DNA of 5,077 nt from Pseudomonadota bacterium (GTDB lineage Bacteria; Desulfobacterota; Desulfovibrionia; Desulfovibrionales; Desulfovibrionaceae). The notes under the pieces are model-generated. The model searched no databases. It had not been told where the DNA came from and was given only the letters and a program-made list of their open reading frames with translations. Position numbers and translations under genes: made by a program. The stretch is from assembly GCA_023426275.1 (NCBI GenBank), contig JAFABC010000159.1, forward strand, positions 1-5,077, in the 5' to 3' direction. Shown here in pieces: positions 1 to 5,077 of the stretch. Position 1 is the first letter of the stretch. Each line of letters starts with the position of its first letter.

Positions 1-1137
1 CTGTTCGCCTCCACCATTCTCGACATGGAGGCCATCACCCCGGGCACGGTGCTGGTCACGCCCACCCTGCCCACCACCCTGGCCCGGGCCGTGGACCGGC
101 TGGCCGCCGTGGTGGCCCTGTCGGGCAGCCGGGCCGGGCACTTCGCCTCGGTGGCCCGGGAATTCGGCCTGCCCGTGGTCACCGGACTGTCCGGCGCTTT
201 CGACGTCCTGCCCGAAGGCGCGGAAGTGACCGTGGACGCCGACGCCGGGGCCATTTACCTGGGCCGCGTCGAGGGCCTGCTCACCCGGCCGCGCCAGGCC
301 CGGCCCGGAGCCGGCTCCCCGGTGGCCGAACGGCTGGCCCGGCTGGTGCCGCTTCTGGCCGGCCTGTCCCTGACCGATCCGGCCTCGCCGGACTTCACCC
401 CGGCCAAGGTCCGGTCCCTGCACGACATCGTGCGCTTCGCCCACGAGAAGGCCGTCACCGAGATGTTTTCCCTGGTCGGGTCCGACGACCGGGGACTGGC
501 CACGGCCAAGAAGGTCAAGAGCACCCTGCCCATGACCATGTACCTGCTCGACCTCGGCGGCGGCGTGTTCGAGGCGGCCGCCCCGGACAAGGAGCTGCGG
601 CCGGACCAGATCAAAAGCGCGCCCATGTGGGCCTTGTGGTCGGGGCTGTCCGCCGAGGACGCGCCCTGGCCCGGCGGTCCGCCCATCGCCAACGACGCGG
701 CCCTCGACCGCACGAGCGCCGGCCTCTTTCTCGGCGACAACCGGCATCTGGCCAGCTATGCCGTGATTTCCGACGTCTATGCCCACGTCATGCTGCGTTT
801 CGGCTACCATTTCACCGTGGTCGACACCCTGTGCGGCCCCAAGGAGAACCAGAACTTCATCAATTTCCGGTTCAAGGGCGGCGGGGCCGACATCGAGGGC
901 CGGGCCCTGCGGCTGTCGTGCGTGCACCGGGTGCTGACCCATTTCGGTTTCGAGGTCCGCGTGTCCGGGGATCTGCTCGACGCCACCCTGTCCCGCCAGC
1001 CCGAACACGTGATCCAGAAACGGCTGGCCATGCTCGGCTGCCTGCTGGCCGCCACGCGGATGCTCGACATGCGCCTTGGCGACGACGCCGCGGCCGACGC
1101 CTGGGTCGGGTCCTTCATCGCCCGCACCGACCGGTAG
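1..1137 (+). CDS. PEP/pyruvate-binding (PEP synthase-like) protein, C-terminal part, 5' end missing
   Basis: The frame is open from base 1 without a stop, so the ATG at 25 is very likely internal and the gene begins outside the window; 378 codons plus TAG are visible. Residues about 10-95 (counting from base 1) are a PEP-utilising swivelling domain: a TPGTVLVTPTLP-type entry strand, then SGSRAGHFASVAREFGLPVV, whose His (codon 139-141) matches the phosphohistidine that carries phosphate between ATP and pyruvate/PEP sites in PEP synthase and PPDK. The remaining roughly 290 residues lack the motifs expected of the PEP-binding TIM barrel. They instead contain a block with CGPKENQNFINFRFKGGGAD and VSGDLLDA (bases about 832-990) that I recall from PEP/pyruvate-binding proteins of delta-type proteobacteria. 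The N-terminal ATP-grasp domain is presumed to lie upstream. True PEP synthase activity is therefore uncertain; a phosphotransfer or regulatory role is equally possible. The phosphatase gene follows after 7 bases. Confidence 0.85.
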   Translation: MFASTILDMEAITPGTVLVTPTLPTTLARAVDRLAAVVALSGSRAGHFASVAREFGLPVVTGLSGAFDVLPEGAEVTVDADAGAIYLGRVEGLLTRPRQARPGAGSPVAERLARLVPLLAGLSLTDPASPDFTPAKVRSLHDIVRFAHEKAVTEMFSLVGSDDRGLATAKKVKSTLPMTMYLLDLGGGVFEAAAPDKELRPDQIKSAPMWALWSGLSAEDAPWPGGPPIANDAALDRTSAGLFLGDNRHLASYAVISDVYAHVMLRFGYHFTVVDTLCGPKENQNFINFRFKGGGADIEGRALRLSCVHRVLTHFGFEVRVSGDLLDATLSRQPEHVIQKRLAMLGCLLAATRMLDMRLGDDAAADAWVGSFIARTDR

Positions 1138-1144
1138 GCCCGCC

Positions 1145-2209
1145 ATGCAGCAGACCGCCGAAAACGCCTACCCGCTGACCTGGGTCACGGACCATCTGGC
1201 CGTCGGCGGCGCGCCCATGTCCTACGAGCAGCTGCAATCCCTCAAGGAACAGGGCATCACGGCCATCCTCAACCTGTGCGCGGAATTCTGCGACCTGCAC
1301 GACATCGAGTCCGCCTACGGCTTCGAGGTCCACTACCTGCCCGTGCCCGACGAGCAGGCCCCGGACCTGCCCGCCCTGGAACGCGCCCTGGCCTGGCTCG
1401 ACGAGGCCGTCTACCTGGGCAAGAAGGTGCTCATCCACTGCCGCCACGGCATCGGCCGCACGGGCACGGTGTTAAACGCCTACCTGCTGCGCCGGGGGCT
1501 CGGGCACAAGCTGGCCGCCCGGGTGCTGCGGCCGCTGCGCTCCAAGCCGAGCAACTTCGACCAGTGGTGGACCATCCGCCGCTACGGCAAGGCCGCCGGC
1601 CGGCTGACCATCCGCGAGCCGCGCCTGGAATCCGGCCATCTGGTCGACCTGGCCCCTTTTCTGGCCGATTACGCCGGGCTGGTGGCCACCGCCCGCATCG
1701 CGGCCAAGGGCCTGCCCCGGTGCGGCCGCGACCACGCCCGCTGCTGCCGCCGGCCGCTCAAACTTTCCCTGATCGAGGCCGTGCACGTGAGCAACCGCAT
1801 CAACGTCGGCCTGTCCAGCCAGACCCGGCTGGCCGTCATCGACACGGCGGCCGCGGCCTCGCGCGAAATGGAGGACCTGACCCGGCGCTACGGCGAGGCC
1901 AGCGACCACTGCCTGTCGGCCTGGACCCGTATGTGCCCCCTGTCCAACGACGGCATCTGCCTGATCTTCGCCAACCGGCCCGTGGCCTGCATGACCAACG
2001 GCATGGCGCCCGAGGCCGAGGCGGCGCTTTGGGAAAAGACCCTGGAGCCGGGACTGGGCCGGCTGTCGCGGGAAGTCTTCCTGGCCCTGGCCGGCAGCAT
2101 CGAGAGCGCGCCCCTGCCGCACTTTCCCCTGCCCGACGTGGTGTCCGGCCGCTACGTCTCGGCGGTGTTCAAACACCTGCTGGCCCTGTCGCGCAACGGC
2201 GCCCGTTGA
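1145..2209 (+). CDS. Dual-specificity/tyrosine phosphatase fused to a YkgJ-like Cys-cluster domain
   Basis: 354 residues from the ATG at 1145. An upstream in-frame ATG at 1076 would add 23 low-complexity Pro/Ser/Thr residues lying inside the previous gene and is rejected. The N-terminal domain (about 10-155) is a Cys-based phosphatase: the P-loop HCRHGIGRTG (98-107) holds nucleophile Cys99 and Arg105, and Asp69 in YLPVPDEQAPDLP is the probable general acid. Such enzymes hydrolyse phospho-Ser/Thr/Tyr or other phosphoesters in the cytoplasm; the substrate here is unknown. The C-terminal part (about 190-290) carries Cys193, Cys200-Cys201, Cys256, Cys264, Cys272 and Cys282. The segment CPLSNDGICLIFANRPVACM fits the YkgJ (CxxCxxCC) zinc/iron-binding pattern C-P-x-L...C-x-I-Y...RP..C, although the first cluster is C-x6-CC with His197 in place of a Cys. 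No signal peptide or membrane segment is seen. The ribosome site is weak (GGTAGG overlapping the upstream stop), suggesting translational coupling to the PEP-synthase-like gene. Confidence 0.9.
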   Translation: MQQTAENAYPLTWVTDHLAVGGAPMSYEQLQSLKEQGITAILNLCAEFCDLHDIESAYGFEVHYLPVPDEQAPDLPALERALAWLDEAVYLGKKVLIHCRHGIGRTGTVLNAYLLRRGLGHKLAARVLRPLRSKPSNFDQWWTIRRYGKAAGRLTIREPRLESGHLVDLAPFLADYAGLVATARIAAKGLPRCGRDHARCCRRPLKLSLIEAVHVSNRINVGLSSQTRLAVIDTAAAASREMEDLTRRYGEASDHCLSAWTRMCPLSNDGICLIFANRPVACMTNGMAPEAEAALWEKTLEPGLGRLSREVFLALAGSIESAPLPHFPLPDVVSGRYVSAVFKHLLALSRNGAR

Positions 2210-2251
2210 CCGCGACAGCGCCGCCGGGCTACAAGCCGGGACGCACACGCC

Positions 2252-2260
2252 AAAGGAGGG
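2252..2260 (+). promoter_or_regulatory. Strong ribosome binding site of the small unknown gene
   Basis: AAAGGAGGG is a near-perfect Shine-Dalgarno sequence with 5 bases between AGGAGG and the ATG at 2265. It fixes that start and is clearly stronger than the sites before the other genes in the window, suggesting this small protein is made at a higher level or independently of its upstream neighbour. Confidence 0.85.
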
Positions 2261-2264
2261 GCTC

Positions 2265-2636
2265 ATGGTCGAGGATTTCAGGACGATGCTGTTGGAGTCG
2301 GACCGGATGGAGGACGGCGACCGCTGGTTTTCGGATATCCAGCTCGGCGGCTGGTTTTATTTTTCCGCCCAGGCCGGCCCCTTCCACGCCAGCCGGCCGC
2401 AGACCATGATCAGTCCCATGGCCTACGAAAGCTTCGAACTGCGCCTGCAAACCGTGCGGGGCGTGATCAGCTACGGCCGCTACGGGGCCTGGGAAGAGCT
2501 GTCCCAAAAGCCCTGGGCCGCCCTGTTCAGCCAGCAGGGTCCCACGGTCATGTACGCCCCGGATGTGCCCGTGGCCACCTGCCAGCAGATCTACGAGGAC
2601 CTGCTCGCCTACGCCCGCACCCATCCGCTGCCCTGA
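2265..2636 (+). CDS. Small conserved-looking protein of unknown function
   Basis: I do not recognise this 123-residue protein. It is probably real: the start has an excellent ribosome site, it lies on the same strand between convincing genes, and codon third positions show the same G/C bias as its neighbours. It begins with an acidic stretch (MVEDFRTMLLESDRMEDGD). It is rich in aromatics, with Trp21, Trp30, Trp76 and Trp84 and a WFYF run at 30-33, has one Cys (106), and ends in a helix-like segment (about 106-119). There is no signal peptide, membrane segment or metal-binding cluster, so a small soluble cytoplasmic protein is most likely. It starts 55 bases after the phosphatase gene with no convincing terminator between, so it may be the last gene of that transcription unit. 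No function is assigned. Confidence 0.75.
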   Translation: MVEDFRTMLLESDRMEDGDRWFSDIQLGGWFYFSAQAGPFHASRPQTMISPMAYESFELRLQTVRGVISYGRYGAWEELSQKPWAALFSQQGPTVMYAPDVPVATCQQIYEDLLAYARTHPLP

Positions 2637-2707
2637 GCGCACCCGTCCCTCCCCGTTTCGACAGGCCGGCCGGACGCTGCCGCCGCAACGACCGCAACAG
2701 GCCGGGG

Positions 2708-2719
2708 CGGACGCGTCCG
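2708..2719. repeat. Perfect 12-base palindrome between the small gene and mltA
   Basis: CGGACGCGTCCG reads the same on both strands. It lies 71 bases after the stop of the small gene, about 15 bases before a -35-like hexamer. Flanking GGCC on each side (2700-2703 and 2720-2723) could lengthen a hairpin, with a bulged GGGG on the left arm, followed by a short CTTTC. It could be a weak terminator stem or an operator half-site pair, but in DNA this GC-rich a chance palindrome is also plausible. Confidence 0.35.
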
Positions 2720-2733
2720 GGCCCTTTCATGCG

Positions 2734-2762
2734 TTGCCAAGGCCGCACCACCAGGGTATAGC
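2734..2762 (+). promoter_or_regulatory. Possible sigma70-type promoter for mltA
   Basis: TTGCCA (2734-2739, five of six bases of the -35 consensus) is separated by an ideal 17 bases from TATAGC (2757-2762, four of six of the -10 consensus). The -10 box sits in a locally less GC-rich patch. Transcription would be expected to start near 2768-2770, at the mltA ATG itself, giving a leaderless or nearly leaderless message. This agrees with the lack of a good ribosome site there, but the promoter is read by eye only. Confidence 0.4.
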
Positions 2763-2768
2763 CGGGAA

Positions 2769-3908
2769 ATGTCCACCCATTCCCAGACGTTGCCCCGCCT
2801 GCTGGCGGCTGTTGCCTGTGTTGCGGCGCTTGCCCTGTTTGCCGGCTGCGCCACGGTCGAACACCCCGCTCCATCCCAGCCGACGGCCGGCCGGCCCGTC
2901 CCTGCGGCTGCGCCCGCGGTGGCGCCGACCACGCCCTGGTTCACCCGCATTTCGCCGGCCAGCCAGCAGATCCCGAGCTTCGCCTCCCTGGCCCCGGCCG
3001 TGGACCGGTCCATCGCCTACGTGTCGCGAAAACCCGCCGGCGCCATCGCCATCGACCAGCCCGGCGCGACCCTGACCTGGGGCCAGTTGCGCCAGACTCT
3101 CGTGACCTTTCGCCGGCTCCTGCCCGATCTCGACCGCGACCCGTCGCTGCTGTCCCGTTATTTCCGCTGGGCGCCGCTTGGCTCCGACACCCTGCTCACC
3201 GGCTATTACGAGCCCACCATCGAGGTTTCGCGCACCAGACACGGCCCCTACGTCTGGCCCATCTACCGCAATCCCGGCCGGGGCGGACGCAACCACACCC
3301 GCGAGGCCATCGACTACGGCGGGGCGCTTCGCGGCAAGGGGCTGGAAATCGGCTACGCCAAGGACCCCATCGCGGTCTTTTTCCTGCACGTCCAGGGCTC
3401 GGGCCGGCTGCGCTTCGTGGAGGACGGCTCGACCATCTACGTGCTCTACGGCGGCAAGAACGCCTTCCGCTATGTGGGCGTGGGCCGGATCATGGTGGAA
3501 CGGGGCTGCTTCCCCGAGGAAGAGATGAGCATGCAGCGCATCCGCCAGTTCCTCGAAGCCCATCCCGACCAGATCCGCCAGTATCTGACCACCAACCCGA
3601 GCTATATTTTCTTCAAGGAGTCGCACACGCCGCCGGTGGGGGCCATGGGCGCGCCGGTCACGCCCCACGCCAGCGTGGCCGTGGACCCGGGATTCATGCC
3701 CTTTGGCGCCCTGCTCGCCCTGGACGGCGACCTGCCGGCCTATCCCGGCCCGGGCACGGAACGCTTCACCGGGTTCATCCTGGCCCAGGACACGGGCTGC
3801 ATGCGCGGCAACCATTTCGACCTGTACCTCGGACCGGGCGAGAAGGCCGCCCATCAGGCCGGGCTCATGAAGGGCACGGCCAGGGCCTTCGTGCTCATCG
3901 CGCGGTAA
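2769..3908 (+). CDS. mltA: Membrane-bound lytic murein transglycosylase A (MltA), lipoprotein
   Basis: 379 residues, close to E. coli MltA (365). MltA cleaves the MurNAc-GlcNAc bond of peptidoglycan with formation of a 1,6-anhydro end, acting from the inner face of the outer membrane in cell-wall turnover. Residues 1-27 are a lipoprotein signal: Arg10, a hydrophobic core, and a lipobox FAGC with Cys27 as the lipid-bearing residue, followed by Ala, which favours outer-membrane sorting. A Pro/Ala-rich linker spans about 33-58. Family motifs follow in order: LLTGYYEPT (142-150), LHVQGSGRLRF (206-216), NPSYIFF (276-282), then the C-terminal 3D domain with its three aspartates Asp306 (VAVDPG), Asp341 (AQDTGCMRG) and Asp351 (HFDLYLG). 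Asp341 is the likely catalytic acid by alignment with the DxGGAIKG motif; Cys344 replaces the usual second Gly. The start is supported by the signal peptide; the ribosome site is poor (only GGGAA just before the ATG). Confidence 0.95.
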   Translation: MSTHSQTLPRLLAAVACVAALALFAGCATVEHPAPSQPTAGRPVPAAAPAVAPTTPWFTRISPASQQIPSFASLAPAVDRSIAYVSRKPAGAIAIDQPGATLTWGQLRQTLVTFRRLLPDLDRDPSLLSRYFRWAPLGSDTLLTGYYEPTIEVSRTRHGPYVWPIYRNPGRGGRNHTREAIDYGGALRGKGLEIGYAKDPIAVFFLHVQGSGRLRFVEDGSTIYVLYGGKNAFRYVGVGRIMVERGCFPEEEMSMQRIRQFLEAHPDQIRQYLTTNPSYIFFKESHTPPVGAMGAPVTPHASVAVDPGFMPFGALLALDGDLPAYPGPGTERFTGFILAQDTGCMRGNHFDLYLGPGEKAAHQAGLMKGTARAFVLIAR

Positions 3909-3921
3909 ACGCCCCAAGGGC

Positions 3922-3929
3922 GAAGGCGG
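3922..3929 (+). promoter_or_regulatory. Ribosome binding site of the receiver-phosphatase gene
   Basis: GAAGGCGG lies 5 bases before the ATG at 3935 and resembles AAGGAGG with one change. It supports that start, which also puts the receiver's first beta strand (MARVLIADD) directly at the N-terminus, as usual for CheY-like domains. Confidence 0.6.
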
Positions 3930-3934
3930 TTGCC

Positions 3935-5077
3935 ATGGCCCGCGTGCTCATCGCCGACGACAATCCGCTGTTTCGGGAAGTGCTCAAGCGGCACGTGATC
4001 AGCCTGTTGGGCTTCGAGGTGGTAGAGGCCGGGGACGGAGCCGAGGCCGTGGAACTGGCCCGGACGGTCAAGCCGGAACTGATCCTGCTCGATCTCATGA
4101 TGCCGGATATCGACGGCATCGAGACCACGCGCCGCATCCGTGCCCTGCCCGGACTCGGCGACACGCCCATCGTGCTGCTGTCGGCCGAAACCGACCGCCG
4201 CAAGTGGGCCGAGGCCCTGTCGGCCGGGGCCAACGATTTCGTGTCCAAGCCCTACCATCTCCAGGAGCTGGCCGCCCGGCTGTCCCTGCACCTCAAGCTT
4301 TCGGAACTCGGCAACACCCTGCGCCGGCAAAACGTCCTGTTCGCCCGGGAACGCTATCTGGCCGGCTGCGTCCAGCGCCAGCTCCTGCCGCGCGACCTCG
4401 CCTTCGCCGGCTTCGAGGCGGCGGCCATGTATCAGGCCCAGGAGCAGGTGGGCGGCGACTTCTACGACGCCTGGGACGACGGCAGCGGGGTGTACGCGCT
4501 CATGGCCGACATCTCCGGCCACGGCGCCTCCTCGGCCATGCTCATGGCCGTGTGCCGGGGCCTTTTTCTCTCGCTTCGCGCGGCGCGTCTGTCGCCGCCG
4601 GAAATCGCCGGCCGGCTCAACCGGTTCCTCTACGCCCTGCTCGACGGCGGCGACCTGGACATGTTCGTGACCATGGTCCTGTGCCGCATCGACCGCCGCA
4701 CCCCGGTGCTGGAAGCCGTCTCGGCCGGCCATGTGCCCGCCTACGTCATCGCGGACGGGGAGGTGCTGGAAATCAGCTCCAACGGCCCGGCGCTCGGCAT
4801 CATTCCGGAATACGACTGGTCGGGCAACGTCGTGCCCCTGCATGCGGGGGACACGCTTTTTTGCCACACCGACGGCCTGACCGAGCTGCGCGGCCCGGAC
4901 GGCGAATTTTTCGGCGAGGACCGGCTGCGGGATCTGCTGCGGACCGACGCGTCCCCGCAGGCCCGCATCGACGGCATCATGGCCGCGGCCTTGCCGTTTT
5001 GCCGGGGCATCCTGCACGACGATCTGGCCATGATGGTCCTGAGAAGAAAAGATGCCTCCGGCGGCCGGGGGGCATGA
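3935..5077 (+). CDS. Response regulator with RsbU/SpoIIE-type PP2C serine phosphatase output
   Basis: 380 residues, complete; TGA is the last codon of the window. Residues 1-120 are a CheY-like receiver: acidic pair Asp8-Asp9, phospho-acceptor Asp53 in LLDLMMPDIDG, Ser83 at the conserved Ser/Thr position and Lys105 in SKP. A helical linker (about 118-150) leads to QRQLLP, the typical entry to PPM-type phosphatases of the RsbU/SpoIIE group. The phosphatase domain (about 155-370) keeps the metal ligands: Asp175 in GGDFYD, Asp192 in ADISGHG, Asp313 in HTDGLTE and Asp363 in HDDLAMMVL; SAGH is at 263-266. By family knowledge, phosphorylation of Asp53 by a sensor kinase would control dephosphorylation of a phosphoserine protein, classically a STAS-domain anti-sigma antagonist in a partner-switching pathway. 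No kinase, STAS protein or anti-sigma factor is in the window. It lies 26 bases after mltA and is probably co-transcribed with it. Confidence 0.95.
   Translation: MARVLIADDNPLFREVLKRHVISLLGFEVVEAGDGAEAVELARTVKPELILLDLMMPDIDGIETTRRIRALPGLGDTPIVLLSAETDRRKWAEALSAGANDFVSKPYHLQELAARLSLHLKLSELGNTLRRQNVLFARERYLAGCVQRQLLPRDLAFAGFEAAAMYQAQEQVGGDFYDAWDDGSGVYALMADISGHGASSAMLMAVCRGLFLSLRAARLSPPEIAGRLNRFLYALLDGGDLDMFVTMVLCRIDRRTPVLEAVSAGHVPAYVIADGEVLEISSNGPALGIIPEYDWSGNVVPLHAGDTLFCHTDGLTELRGPDGEFFGEDRLRDLLRTDASPQARIDGIMAAALPFCRGILHDDLAMMVLRRKDASGGRGA

Noticed and set aside
1076..1144. Upstream ATG extending the phosphatase by 23 residues
   Set aside because: The extension is Pro/Ser/Thr-rich, lies inside the preceding gene, and the domain aligns well from the ATG at 1145.
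2224..2240. Small hairpin between the phosphatase and the small gene (GGCT-ACA-AGCC with a mismatch)
   Set aside because: Only a four-base perfect stem and no T run follows, so it is not a convincing terminator or attenuator.
1472..2266. Minus-strand open frame of 264 codons opposite the phosphatase fusion
   Set aside because: Gly/Gln/Val/Ala-rich translation without a recognisable domain, fully antisense to a well-supported gene.
1276..2409. Plus-strand open frame of 377 codons in another frame across genes 2 and 3
   Set aside because: Arg/Pro/Gly-rich shadow translation overlapping two supported genes; no ribosome site or motif.
2727..3917. Long minus-strand open frame (396 codons) opposite mltA
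   Set aside because: It is the mirror of a convincing MltA gene; its Gly/Arg/Ala/His-rich translation has no domain and comes from high G/C third positions.
3854..5017. Long minus-strand open frame (387 codons) opposite the receiver-phosphatase
   Set aside because: Same composition effect; the plus-strand frame has all receiver and PP2C catalytic residues, while this one has low-complexity sequence and no motif.

Overview
The window is a dense, strongly GC-rich stretch of bacterial chromosome. All five genes run on the + strand, with only short gaps. Codon third positions are almost always G or C, so long open frames also appear on the opposite strand; these are composition shadows. The gene content and protein style suggest a high-GC delta-type proteobacterium, probably a Desulfovibrio relative: a PEP-synthase-like protein with an unusual C-terminus, a dual-specificity phosphatase fused to a YkgJ-like Cys cluster, an outer-membrane lipoprotein MltA and a response regulator-PP2C fusion. 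That placement is an inference from recognition, not from a marker gene.

Layout. (1) 1-1137: the 3' part of a PEP/pyruvate-binding (PEP synthase-like) protein. It opens in the phosphohistidine swivelling domain, followed by about 290 residues that do not look like the PEP-binding barrel of true PEP synthase. (2) 1145-2209: a two-domain protein, an N-terminal DSP/tyrosine phosphatase with an intact HCxxGxxRTG loop and a C-terminal Cys-rich YkgJ-type metal-binding domain. It starts 7 bases after gene 1 and is probably co-transcribed with it. (3) 2265-2636: a small unrecognised soluble protein with the best ribosome binding site in the window. (4) 2769-3908: MltA, a membrane-bound lytic murein transglycosylase lipoprotein, preceded by a 132-base gap holding a promoter-like sequence and a perfect palindrome. 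(5) 3935-5077: a CheY-like receiver joined to an RsbU/SpoIIE-type PP2C serine phosphatase, complete and ending on the last base of the window.

How they fit. Genes 1-2, possibly with 3, look like one transcription unit linking a phosphotransfer enzyme to a protein phosphatase. Genes 4-5 look like a second unit (26-base gap), placing a cell-wall hydrolase next to a two-component output phosphatase. No RNA gene, mobile element, CRISPR array or transfer signature was seen. The most unusual items are the phosphatase/Cys-cluster fusion and the non-canonical C-terminus of the PEP-synthase-like protein. Neither amounts to a demonstrated new system.
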